DNA from: Porites lobata
Lineage: Eukaryota > Cnidaria > Anthozoa > Scleractinia > Poritidae
Assembly (NCBI GenBank): GCA_942486035.1
Contig: CALNXK010000030.1
Coordinates: 183,501-247,500, forward strand
Length of the DNA stretch: 64,000 nt
Direction: 5' to 3'
Below, piece by piece: positions 1-10,324 of this stretch. The notes under the pieces are model-generated. The model saw nothing but the letters and a program-made list of their open reading frames with translations, was not told the DNA's origin and ran no database searches. Every line of letters starts with the position of its first letter. Position 1 is the stretch's first letter. Made by a program: the position numbers and the translations under genes.

Positions 1-190
1 TTGAACACTCGAAGAGAAATTTCGTGTCTCTGCGCGGCCACGTAATATCCTCTATTTATTCCTCGAGTAATTAAAGACTAAACTCGAAGTGATCTCAAGA
101 TATCACGAAGTAGTCCGGTCTCATTTCGTGAAATAGTTGAAACAAGCCGAAAAGTCACGAACTTGCACGCCCAATCTTGTCCCGAAACTA
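1..190. repeat. Dispersed repeat, copy 1
   Basis: Bases 1-60 match a second site near 43690-43755 (shared pattern gaacac-gagaag ... ccgcg-accat-gtat ... ctattta), so this is a dispersed element end. Bases 49-181 recur in diverged form at about 335-480: both copies carry a gatctc-agatatc block and end in gcccaatcttgtc (169-181 and 468-480, 299 bp apart). The tRNA-like SINE at 231-325 lies between them. No coding content. Confidence 0.6.
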
Positions 191-230
191 GTGCATCATT
201 TCATAACTATTTTTCATATTCCAAACTACC

Positions 231-325
231 TTGGGTCGCAGTAGCGCAATCGGCTAATCCCTCAACTTAGAGTCTCCTCTGATCTGACGGGTCACACAGG
301 TGAGTCGGTTCAAACCCCGGGAAAG
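231..325 (+). repeat. tRNA-derived SINE or tRNA pseudogene
   Basis: An A-box-like stretch (tagcgcaatcgg, 242-253) and a good B-box (ggttcaaaccc, 307-317) are in the order and strand of a tRNA promoter. Their starts are 65 bp apart, against about 45 in an intronless tRNA, and I cannot build a convincing acceptor stem. It is therefore more likely a tRNA-derived SINE head than a working tRNA gene. Confidence 0.5.
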
Positions 326-334
326 CCAAAATAA

Positions 335-480
335 TAATTCTTTCTTCCTCGAAAAAGTTAAAGAATAAATTAAAGAAATCGAAGTGATCTCGAGATATCT
401 CGAATTAATTCGGCTCTCACTTCGTCAAATAGCCGAATAAAACCGAAAACCTACAGACTTTGCATGCCCAATCTTGTCAA
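335..480. repeat. Dispersed repeat, copy 2 (overlaps receptor tail)
   Basis: Second diverged copy of the 49-181 repeat. Its right end supplies the last codons and the stop of the truncated receptor on the minus strand, so the receptor's C-terminal tail is repeat-derived. Confidence 0.6.
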
Positions 481-1290
481 AAAATTGTAACTTTGATACA
501 TTCCTGAGCGTCGCGAAACCTTTACTTCGCGCTCCGCCGAAGTAATAAGCGTTCGTGTGACCATAAAAGGGAACTGGCAGATAGCAAACGCTGCGGTTAA
601 TGCTGCCAGTGTTTTGGCAACTTTCCTGTGTCGTCGATTAGACCTCTCAATAAAATTATTGTTAATTACCCCAGATCTTGAACGAAGAGCGCGAAAAATC
701 TGAGTTTGAGAAAAAATCATATACGACAAAGGAATGATGAAGTACAGAATTGCATGCACACCATAGAATATTTGTCGGCCAATTCTTCCCCATGTGGTAT
801 TAGTACAAAGCAATTCACCGTTTTCTTGTGTTTCCACGCGATAAATGTGAACCAAAGGTGAACAGACCGCCAAGGAAAGGACCCAGATTGCGACAGTTTT
901 TAGAAATTCTTTTCGTGGCCAGCTATTAATTAGTGCATTAAAAGGATCAACAAAAGCCTTCAATCTCTGATAGCTTACCACCAGAAGCGTTGTAATTGAA
1001 ACGGTGTAAGTTGCTTCGACGAGAAAGCCATGAAGTTTACAGGTAACGTCACCGCCTATCCAACGCCAATAAAAGCCTATAGCATTTAAAATGGTGAGAA
1101 AAGTAAACAAGAGATCGGCAGAAGCTAGATTTGCCAAGAACCACATCACAGGAGAATGTGTTCTCCGCAGGGTGACATAGCAGGTTGTTAGAACCCATGT
1201 ATTACCAACGACTGACATGATGAAAACAGCGCTATAAAATATGCCGAAGAAAACCACCAGAGAAAGCGAGAAGGAAGTACTATTAACCAT
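451..1290 (-). pseudogene. Rhodopsin-family GPCR truncated after TM6
   Basis: Single-exon ORF of 279 residues for a class A seven-helix plasma-membrane receptor of peptide-receptor type. TM1 has GN at 29-30, TM2 has LASAD at 55-59, the TM3 cysteine is C84, and TM3 ends in SYQR (106-109) where DRY is usual. The ECL2 cysteine is C162, and RRHRKVAKTL starts at about 219 before TM6. The TM6 CWxP motif is altered to CQFP (238-241). After residue about 250 similarity to the two intact paralogues (39420-40406 and 45090-46091) stops: there is no TM7, no D/NPxxY and no helix 8, and the tail is read from a dispersed repeat. Start ATG at 1288-1290 is followed by an N-S-T glycosylation site. Loss of TM7 and of the CWxP tryptophan argues for a pseudogene. 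A spliced 3' exon outside the window cannot be excluded. Confidence 0.75.
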
Positions 1291-1420
1291 AGTTGAGATT
1301 GTTCAAATCGGTGTTTTGGCATCGAATAATTTGAACGTATTTTATCCTAGGATCAGATATTATTAACAATAACCTCTTAAATTTTCTATTTTCATCATTG
1401 TCGCTCTTAGCTCAAAGTAG
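1291..1420. other. Upstream flank of the truncated receptor
   Basis: AT-rich DNA directly 5' of the minus-strand receptor start. No further feature recognised. Confidence 0.4.
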
Positions 1421-1526
1421 TACAGTAGACCCGGTAGTAACTCAAACGCTGAAGGGAAACGAAAAACAGTTCGAGTTAGCGGGGTATTCGAGTTACTCGA
1501 GTTCTAGTTATCGAGGTTCTACTGTA
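1421..1526. mobile_element. Short pogo/Tigger-like MITE with TA target
   Basis: The left end reads TACAGTAGACCC and the right end, reverse-complemented, TACAGTAGAACC, followed inside by repeated GTAACTCGA-type stretches. It is flanked by TA on both sides. Length about 106 bp. The ends resemble pogo/Tigger elements (Tc1-mariner superfamily); no transposase is present. Confidence 0.6.
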
Positions 1527-2383
1527 ATACATTTTAACCATTTTTGCGCCTGTAATTAATTTCTTGTTTGTCGGCGATGAGTACACGAGATTTGTTAAAT
1601 CTAAACTCGTGCAGTAATTTTCGCTGAGGCGAAAACAGAAGTTTGTATGACTCCAACTTCTTATGAACTCATCAATAATTCACACTTTTTGTCTAATAAT
1701 CTAAAGAAATTACAGTCGAAGCCCTCCTTGTGACCTCTCTCGTAAGCGACCGCAGCTTTTGTTACGACCTGATTCTTTGTGGAACTCCATTTGAACTGTG
1801 ACTTAACCTTTGTAATGAAAAGCTCTCGTAAGCAGCGACCGCTCCCGTACGCAAACGCGACAACTTTTTGGACTACCCGACTGGACTTTTCCTTTGTTTT
1901 ACAGCTCTCGTAATCGGCCACTCAGACTCGATACAATCGGAACTTTGAGTTTATCAAATGGCTTCAAAAACGTCTGATGTAGATCAACTCATTCTAATGC
2001 ACTAATAGTTAGATTTGGGGTTATTCGATCTAGTCTAAGAAATTGGACGTAAAGTTTAACCGTGTTTGTATCAGATATAATGACACTCATTAAATATTGA
2101 GACGGAGTCCACCAGGAAATTGTAATGAGTAATTTTAATTTTCAGCATGTTCAGTGGACAAGAAACCTTGTACCAGAATAATTTAAAGAATATTTCATTC
2201 TTTTCCAAATTTTTCAAGGGCTAAAGATGTAATTTGTCATCTGTAATGACACCAAAGAAAATTTCTCATGGGAGTCCGAGAGAGCCGGGCTACCCAAGCG
2301 AAGTTTGGGTATAGATGTGTGCAGCTGATGCCTTTGAACCTTTATGCTCCAAGATCAAGATACAAATTCTTTACTCTGGCTAG
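1527..2383. other. Intergenic, with a degenerate CTCTCGTAAG repeat
   Basis: Three copies of a ctctcgtaa(g) motif, mostly followed by a cgacc-type block, lie near 1738, 1824 and 1904, about 80-86 bp apart. They create an 86-codon open frame on the minus strand (1661-1921) that has no recognisable domain. The rest (1930-2380) is AT-rich with nothing recognised. Confidence 0.4.
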
Positions 2384-2802
2384 GCTTTTGTACATTATGC
2401 TAGCATTTTTTCGAGCATTTTAGTGAGGCAAAAGCGTTGAGCATTATTCGAGCATTTTAGTGGCATTTTCCCCGGAAAATTAATTTTTCCCAGAAAAAAA
2501 AAAATAGAAATTAACCTTTTTCAGGAGCCCATGCCCCATGAGCTCCTGCTTTTTTAAACAAAATGTTTTTTTTGGCCGTATTTATGAACTTGTACACGTT
2601 TTCGTTGTTACTTGCAACACTTGCACGTTTTTGTAAGTATAAACTTTGAAATTAATTAAAGAAAACCGTTTGTATAATGAGCTTTATCCGAGCATTTTAG
2701 TGACTTCATTTTGGGGAGACCGAGCATTTTAGTGGGAAAAATGGAGCCTTAAGGTGGAGCATTTTAGTAGGGAAGCAAAAGCATAATGTACAAAAGTCTA
2801 AC
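2384..2802. mobile_element. Terminal-inverted-repeat element with internal motif repeats
   Basis: The left end contains CTTTTGTACATTATGC and the right end its exact inverse, GCATAATGTACAAAAG, about 400 bp apart. Inside, the motif CGAGCATTTTAGTG or a close variant occurs five times, near 2412, 2449, 2689, 2721 and 2757. There is no transposase, so it is a non-autonomous DNA element. Confidence 0.65.
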
Positions 2803-3017
2803 TCTAGCCTCCATAAATTTCTTGAAAAATTGGTTGAGAGAATTTGTTGAAAGATCAAAGCATATTTCCTTGTAATAAGTGATAATTTATTAATTCTCAT
2901 TACCTTTCTACTTGATTATACACTGATAATGTTAGAAGAAAACTGATGTTGGTCACTCGTGGGACATAAGGGATTAAACCGTGTGTCCTTTAAACTCTTT
3001 CATTCCGCTACCGTGAT
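2803..3017. other. Intergenic
   Basis: AT-rich sequence; nothing recognised. Confidence 0.3.
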
Positions 3018-3098
3018 TAGCCTGCGTAGCAGGCGCTTGGAAGTAGTGGGTACAAGAAAAAACGGGCGCGCGAGAAGGAGACACGCGAGGGGAGACCT
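3018..3098 (+). repeat. Solo end of the TAGCCTGCGTAG element family
   Basis: Starts TAGCCTGCGTAGCAGGCG, the same end as the complete element at 38113-38723, and continues with a purine-rich cgcgcgaga tract. No partner end was found nearby, so it is a truncated copy. Confidence 0.45.
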
Positions 3099-3619
3099 TA
3101 CTTTATGACCATGTTTTATTTCGTCTCGCATACGGAATTAAGTTGTTTTTTTAACTCACATCCTGGAATTTGTGTTTTGTTTTGGAAAAACATTTTTGGT
3201 ACTGCAAATGCAAACCACTTTATCGCCAACCTTCCCACTCTTTTCAAAACTTTTGGCCCAAAAAGACAACCGTTCAACTGCTTCCCAAACTGGCCTAAAG
3301 AAGTTATGATAAGCTAGAAAGTTCGCATGGTCAGCTTGACCGTTACTACATAATTCTCACAAGGACTACCCTGGCTCTAGAGGTGCGCTCTCGAACTGAA
3401 TACCTAGTATGAAATAAAGCGTGCCAACATGCTTCGCTGCGAAGCATCAGGAATTAGATAAGAATAAAATAACCTCTGGAACCCGGAATACAAAACCACT
3501 AACACAGTTTGATTAAATAATCATGAAGCTTTTGTTAACTCTAAGTTGATATACGAGTAACAGAACTACGAGAGAAGAAGAAGAAAAAAACGTGGTTTGC
3601 AAAGTGACACACTCACCTG
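3099..3619. other. Intergenic
   Basis: No gene recognised. A 19-bp palindrome (ATGCTTCGC-T-GCGAAGCAT) sits at 3429-3447. Confidence 0.35.
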
Positions 3620-4081
3620 GCGATAGACCCTGGGGGGGCGGGGGGGCACTCCCATACATTACCTACACGGGTATGTGCCGCCCAACGGGGTCGTGATTTT
3701 GAAGCTCCTGATTTAGAACGGGGTATCCATTTCAGAGGCGTTTTCTAGAACGGGGTATAAAAAATTGTGGATCAGATTATGAAGAAGCATTTATTTGATG
3801 TATAAGTTGAACAAATAAAAAATATCTTTTTTAAAAAACAGGGCTATTTCAATTTACAAACTTTCTAGAACGGAGTACAAAAAATTGGCCCAGTTCTAGA
3901 ACGGGGTATCAGTTTTAGGTCGAATTCTAGAACGGGGTACAAAAAAATCGGCCCATTTCTAGAACGGGGTATCAATTTTAGGGGAAATTCTTTTTAGAAC
4001 GGGGTACCAATTTGGAGTCCCGGGCGGCACATACCCACCCAAAAAATACCCAAGTGCCCCCCACCCCCCGTGCGATAGACC
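3620..4081. mobile_element. G-run MITE with tctagaacggggta subrepeats
   Basis: The element (about 3630-4071) begins and ends with long G/C runs that form imperfect inverted repeats, including GGGTATGTGCCGCCC near the left end and its complement near the right. Inside are six to seven copies of a tctagaacggggta motif. The flanks GCGATAGACC (3620-3629 and 4072-4081) form a 9-10 bp target-site duplication. There is no transposase; TSD length suggests a Mutator-like parent. Confidence 0.7.
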
Positions 4082-4660
4082 AATCATTACTAGTGTCACG
4101 CTAGTCACCGACTTGTATTCCCAGATTATTACCAGTGGCGGATTACGATCTTCAAGCAAGTGGGATGACCCACTCATTCAGAGCCTAAGACAAGAGGGGA
4201 TTCGTCCTAAAAATAATTTCTTGGCCCTGCGGGCTTCAGTATGACATGGTATGACATAAAAGTAAGAAGTGTGCTCATAGGCCTTGGGCCCCTCCCAGCC
4301 CACAATTCGTTCCAATTGATTTTTAAGGCCGGCAAAGCTAGGCTTAAATTTCGGTAACAAATTACATTAAAAGAAGAAAAATCACTGTCTTACTTACATT
4401 TCAAGGTCGCCAAAACTCACATAGATACTGGGTATTAGTCGTCGTAACCTAAACTTAAACTGCCTGACCTTGTTTTCAGATCCGCTCCATAAATTCCAGT
4501 CGCTGACGATCTACATACATTTTGTTTCGTGATGAAAACAAAATCCACTTGTTCAGACAGTCCGCAGAATTGAGATATACTCATAACCCAAGCGCTGCCC
4601 TAGTAAATGATCAGTGAAATCATTAATGAGTAGAGACAACTTAGAGACGACTGGGGACGA
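4082..4660. other. Intergenic
   Basis: Short open frames only, with no recognisable domain. Confidence 0.3.
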
Positions 4661-4699
4661 GTCAGCCGCAAGATGTCTGTCCGGAGTCAGTAGGGTGCT

Positions 4700-4900
4700 T
4701 GTAAGCAACGACGTTTTTGAGCGACGCACGTGAACCGGAAGTGAACCTTATTCTCTTTTTAACATGCCTTGACGCTTCCAAATTTGTATTGCTAAGAGTC
4801 TTTTCTCTTATGGAGACGATTTGCCTAAACATTTGTTCAAAACCATTGTTCAAGAGCGCAAAAAGTCCACTTCCGGTTGACGTGCGTGCCAAGGTCGCTG
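4700..4900. repeat. Inverted-repeat element
   Basis: The arms at 4721-4742 (gcgacgcacgtgaaccggaa) and 4867-4890 (ccacttccggttgacgtgcg) are inverted copies. The region reads through on both strands, but the open frames are by-products of the repeat. Likely a MITE. Confidence 0.5.
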
Positions 4901-5043
4901 CTTTCAAGTCATCTATCAACAACCCTTGTTCCATAAAAATGGGAAATACTGTGTAACGCACCATCCACGGAGAACCCTTGGAAGCTGTTGATCACCACTA
5001 ATGCCTTGGAGTTGATATACATGTATCCAGTGATCTAAATTGC

Positions 5044-5320
5044 TGGAATTATAGGCAAAGCCAACAGATCTCTTGGCTTTATAAGAAAAAACTTAAGTAA
5101 ATGTCCAGAAAACGTAAAACAGCAAGCCTATCTTGCTTTAGTTAGACCACAGCTTGAATATATGGATGGTGCGCATGGGATCCGCACATTCAAAAACAGA
5201 TAAAGGACATTGAGGGAGCACAGAGACGAGCGGCACGTTTTGTTAAAAATGAATATGGCACAACTCCTGGAACTATTGCTGGTTTTCAGTGTCACGCCGT
5301 TCAAAATAGATCAAAATAAA
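5044..5320 (+). pseudogene. Non-LTR retrotransposon RT fragment (L2/CR1-like)
   Basis: Translation from 5044 gives the C-terminal thumb region typical of L2/CR1/Jockey-type reverse transcriptases: KANRSLGFIRKNL, then QQAYLALVRPQLEY. A one-base frame change near 5163 is needed to continue into AWDPHIQKQIKDIEGAQRRA and ARFVKNEYGTT. The match fades by about 5290. It is a decayed 5'-truncated copy; the upstream catalytic domains are absent. Confidence 0.7.
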
Positions 5321-6782
5321 AATCAAAACCGTTCAATAGATAAAGTCCACAATCTGGGAAATGAAAAGAGGGACATATACAAAGACCCTCGCCAAGATTC
5401 AGGTCAGAGGAGTATTTCGTATACGAGATATCCGAAGAAATGTTTTACCCAAACTTATAGAGATTTGTATGGAGACGCCATGCTGGTACTCACTTGGTCA
5501 CTTGGATGAGCTCCAACCGGCGGACGGAAACCAACAGAAACATCTGTTACCAAGTTTTGCTACAAAAGCGTGAATTTATTCTTCGAGAAACTCATAAACA
5601 TTAAAGTAATAGTTTTTCTAGTACATGAACTGTTTACATAGCAAAATTTCCTGAAATAAGTCATTTTTTTAACCTACATGAAAGCTCTCTTGGCCGTCAT
5701 GTTATTTCCGCGTCAAGCAAAAACTTAGAAATTCAAGCGTACTCTATCACAAAACCAAGAACCCTTTTGAAGCGAAAATTTGTATGAAAATTAGTTTTCA
5801 GCTGCTCTAGTGCACCGTGAAAGTAAAATCTTGGTAGGAGCGATAGTTTTTTAGTTTGAATTTTAGTGACGTCATGTGAAAACCAAAATTTGAATGATTT
5901 GAATGATTTGAAATGGCGAACACCCGAGAAGTTTCTTAAGGTTTATCATTTGCATGTAGTTCTGATCGCAATCCGCTAAAAAAGGAACAAATATGTAAAT
6001 CATTATACTTCACAGGTGTTTTCAATACATTAGATTCTCATTATTTTTTTACGAGAACCAAAATAGAACAATGAGTCATCTATATTCACCCATGCGCAAA
6101 TAACCCCTAAATGATTTTGAAATTTCTTAACGGCATCGTAGTTAACGATCATGGATCGCTTGTGTTTAACGATACCTGATGAAAGTTACTGCTGCTAAAA
6201 CTGTTCCTTCTATTTCAAGGTGGTATAACATTAGAACTGTATCAAAAAACACAGCGAAGAAATTCAACTCGCGAATCAATATGGAACTGATTTAAAGTGT
6301 AAGTGCTACAGCTATCGCTATATCTCTTGCCTTTCTCTTGTCTGAACGAATTGCTAAAGAGCTACAAAGTGCACACTATTTAGACTGTGAACTTCTTTCT
6401 CAACCGAAACCTTTCAGCGTGTTTTATATTAATCGGCAGTGGTATGTTTTTCCTTTTTCTTTTCCCTCAGTTTTGAGAAGTAAAATTCAGTGCATGTTTG
6501 AGTGATGAGGAACGTAACGAAGAGAGTTATCAGCTCATGGTAGAAAAACAGCAAGAGATTTGAAGAGGTAACTATCCAAGTAAAAAGTCACCTTAACCAG
6601 GACAATCATAAACTGACAGAAGGATAAATAATGGTTTTAATATATGGTGATGGAAAACGTGTCAGTTTTTTTGTAGGATACCTCAGGTTACTATAACTTA
6701 GTTATGTTAGACCCAGTAACGAGTTAAAGTATGATTGATTTTCTCTGGACAATATTTGCTCCTGAGCGATTTTACATTTGGC
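5321..6782. other. Intergenic
   Basis: No gene recognised. A run of about 200 bp after the RT remnant has open frames without domains. The motif gtgacgtcatgtgaaaac near 5868 recurs in the nested element near 42490. Confidence 0.3.
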
Positions 6783-8145
6783 AATATACTAATTAGTTTT
6801 ACGAGCATTATCCCGATGAGCAAATAGACTGCTTTATAAAGTTGTTATCACCTATATATTTACTTCAATGTTTTTTTAAAAGTTAAACACATAAGAGGAA
6901 AATGGGACATGGGTGTTAGAGAATAAATTAAGAGCAAAAATTATATTGTGACAAGTTCTCTTCTTAGTCTGCAGCCATTTGCTAAAATGAAAATCACTTC
7001 CTTTTCGTTTACTGACGAGAGTCGTCCAAATTTGTGTTTACCATTGTGTTGTTTGGTTCAGTATCATCCCTTCAAATCAATTCTTTCCTTTTTAAAGTGC
7101 ATGTCTCGGCCAAATGAAGCATTCAGGCCCGGGGACGGAACTTTTAAGATACTTCGATTTTCTTCTAGGGGTTATTCCCTTATATACACTGTAAGCCACA
7201 TAGGCATGTGCCAGCCCAAAGGATATGGTTTTTGCGCTTTTTCGGTCTAAAAACAGGTATACACTTTGTTCATTTTGGTTTGGAATTAGGTGTGGTTTTC
7301 GAGAGAAAAAAACGCCGTGTAAGCACGTATCTGTCGTTTCAATTCCAAATTAAAGAATAAGAAAGAAAATGAAATATTTGCGAATTCTTTGACATAATTT
7401 CTACCTAGAGGCCAGGACTGAAAAAAGGCTTGGAAAATGACTTTTTTGTTTGAAATAAGGCCAGGAGTTAAAGAACAGGGCGGCTCACTCCCATCAAGAA
7501 TCGTCAGGAGTACCCCCCAAGAGATTTTCTTCAAGTAGTAAATAATGCAAACAACTGTCACGGTTTACACACTAGGGCTACACGGGAAAAACGTGCGGAC
7601 CGAAAACGAAATGATTTTAAAACGCAAGTACCTGTAACAACACCTCCGGCTCTCCTTAGCTTAACACCATTCTTATTTTTCCTTGCAATTCTTACAACTT
7701 ACTTCAATGAATTTACGACTATATATCTTTCTCAGTCCAACACATAAGACAAAAACAAATTTCCTCTCTTTGAGTTAATACAGAGATAATACAATAAAGG
7801 GTTAGGAATTATGTACGAGCTAAGGAAACACGGCTTGTGTTAGGTACTCACTGATTTCAAAAACCTATCACGATGAAACTTTGGAGGCCAGATTAAGAGT
7901 ATTTCAACAAATCGTATCCCACTTTTCCTTTAAAGAGTTCTTTCTTATGCTTTAACTATTTTTTTGTCTTGTTCACTCGTGTAGGCGAACAATCTAACAG
8001 AAGTACAGTCATTAATTGTGAAGTGCGGACCCAACTAAACCGGACGATTTTTAAAACGGTAAGTACTTGTAACAACCCCGATCCCGATCTTATTTGTTAG
8101 TGACTTTATGAGCTGACTACCCAGGATCTTGCCGTTAAAGTTCAG
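6783..8145. repeat. Diverged duplicated segment, copy 1
   Basis: Shares long stretches in the same order with 9518-10255: the attagtttta-gagcattatcc start, a gggtgttagag block, a ctgatttcaaaaacctatca block, and the end containing aacagaagtacagtcatt. Copy 1 is longer because it keeps a full G-run-type element (about 7120-7530). Confidence 0.6.
7120..7530. mobile_element. Degenerate G-run MITE
   Basis: Contains cccttatata, gccacataggcatgtgcc and aaaggatatggtttttgcgc, a phrase that recurs at 9840-9910. The right end reads ggcggctcactccc ... taccccccaa. It is a decayed relative of the elements at 3630-4071 and 35320-35730. Confidence 0.5.
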
Positions 8146-8204
8146 ACTACAGACTTGGCTCATTTGGTAACTCCTTTTTTCTTCACTTTTTACGCAGTCA
8201 TCCA

Positions 8205-8400
8205 GGCGAACTCAAAATCAGTCAAAATCGCTGAAAATACCTTTTTGCAGACAAAAGGACATATACATTAGGTAAGGTAGTGCACTGTTTATTTAACATT
8301 AATCTTTATACATAGTTGGCGATATATTGCTAATGTAAAGAATTCGAAGCAAACTCATTTTACAAACAAGCAGATTGTGTGGGTAGCCTGTGGTATAAAA
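8205..8400. repeat. Dispersed repeat shared with 35935-36132
   Basis: Both copies run from a tcaaaatcgct block through ttatatacgtagtt(a/g)gcgatatat-type sequence to cagattgtgtggg. About 190 bp, same orientation, diverged. Class unknown. Confidence 0.5.
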
Positions 8401-9360
8401 CACGAAAGAATTCTCGTCCCAGGGTCTACTGGTGTCACGGCCAATATGGCGGCTTGGGGCTGTTAGTTTGGAGCAGAGCTGTGCAAACCTAATTTAAGCT
8501 TAATAGTACCTACAAAAATTTCAAGAAAGGACTCTGCAATATAAAAACCAAAATACCAAAGAAGTCAATAGAATCAGAAGGTCAGGACAGACATAAAGGT
8601 ATTACATATTTACAGGGGTACCCAACGACGATTTCCTCCTAATTGCATTGAAAATATGAAGTAATTCTCAACTCTAATTCTCGTTATGGAGTAGATGGCT
8701 AGGATGTAAAAGTAGGCGGTGATTTCAGGCTTTCACTTTTCGCACCTTCCTGTAGTTCCCCAAAAAGTAGGCGGCTCAAAACTCGAAGTAGCCAGTTTTT
8801 TAGCCGGCTGCCGGCACTTAATGAGAATCCTGCAGATTACAGTGCTCTGAAATCTCTAGAAATGCATTCTAAGCGGGGCTATAAAATTTGTATCTGTTCG
8901 GTCATCCAAGGGGAACTTGAGGCTTTTCGAAATTACAAGGGCTTCAGTTTTTTTTTCCTGAAAGTATGAGACCGTAAGTTAATTAAGTTCATTTCTTTAT
9001 CACCTAGAGATACGTCAAGAGATCAGAGGAACAATTTAAAAGATTTGACCAACAAAAAACAAGAAAGGTAAATACAATATTAAAATAATTTTATTCTATT
9101 TATATAGATTAAGCAGTCTAGCAACACAGTGTAGAAGATACCAGAATTCATGGTCAAAACAAACTACACTCTGTAAAATTCAAACTGCATGATAAATGGT
9201 ATAAGACGTAATGCTGCCCCTCTCAAACATGCAAAGGAATACTCCAGTTTTAAACCTGTGAGAGCAACAATTAGGATGCAAGGGCATTATGTTTGATGCC
9301 CTATGATATATTCTAACTTTTACATAAAAACTTTGATTAAACAATATATACTTAGGTCAA
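8401..9360. other. Intergenic
   Basis: AT-rich; no gene or element recognised. Confidence 0.3.
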
Positions 9361-9500
9361 CTGGGATTCCAACCCAGCAAAGAAATGGGATACAGATTCT
9401 CCCTGAACTATTACATCCAAAGTCTGATATTTGTATGAGGAAATATACACCAGCGTAACTGTTATTCATACTCAGCAAAGAAATGGGAGGCAGTAGCTTT
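9361..9500. repeat. Outlying diverged 95-bp satellite monomers
   Basis: ctgggattccaacccag followed by cagcaaagaaatggga at 9361-9390, and a second partial unit near 9470-9495. They lie about 0.8 kb outside the main array and are separated from it by the segment at 9518-10255. Confidence 0.6.
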
Positions 9501-9517
9501 GTGAACAATTGAATACA

Positions 9518-10255
9518 AACTTTAATATATTAGTTTTATGAGCATTATCCCAATAAGCAAATAGACTAAAATGAGACATGGGTGTTAGAGGATAAAAAGT
9601 AGAAATTGTATTGTGACAAATTCTCTGCTTAGCCTGCATCCACTTACTAAAAAGAAAATTATTCCCTTTTTCACTTACTGACAAGTGTCATACAAATTTT
9701 TATTTACATGCCTTTGAACTGTGTTTGTTTACACCCTTCCACCCAGTTCTTTCCTTTTTCAAAGTGTCTCAGCCAAATAAAGTATTTAGAGGGCACCAAG
9801 GCCCATGGGCAGAATTTTTAAGATAGGTGGATTTTCTCCCGGGGAGTGCTCCCCCTTATATAAGCCAGCTAGGTATGTGCCACCCCAAAGGGTATGGTTT
9901 TTGCACCTTTTTGTTCTAAAAATGGTCAGGACTTGGAGAACTGGGGGCACACCCCTAGGTAATCACTGATTTCAAAAACCTATCACAATAAAATTTTGAC
10001 TGCCAGATAAAGAGTATTTCATCAAATCATGTCTGACTTCATCATTTTGTTATGCTTTAACTAATTTTTTTTTGTCTTCTTCACTCATGTAGGTAACAAT
10101 CTAATAACAATCTAACAGAAGTACAGTCATTAATTGTTCAGTGCTGACCCAACTAAACCAGGATATTCTTAAAATGGTAAGAGCTCGAAGCTTGTAACAA
10201 CCCCAACCTCGATCTTTATTTAGTGACTTGATAAATTATGGCTTCTAAGGATCTT
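9518..10255. repeat. Diverged duplicated segment, copy 2
   Basis: Second copy of 6783-8145, shortened inside. It includes a remnant of the G-run element (9800-9960). It lies between diverged satellite monomers, so it was probably inserted or copied into the array edge. Confidence 0.55.
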
Positions 10256-10324
10256 CCTTGAAGTATTAGAATACATAAAAATTCTGTTATTTATAAAAAG
10301 ACATTTACATCTATAAGGTCAAGT

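Noticed and set aside
1661..1921. 86-codon minus-strand open frame
   Set aside because: It spans the ctctcgtaag repeat and has no recognisable domain.
4662..4964. 100-codon minus-strand and 79-codon plus-strand overlapping frames
   Set aside because: They lie on an inverted repeat; open frames on both strands follow from the palindrome.
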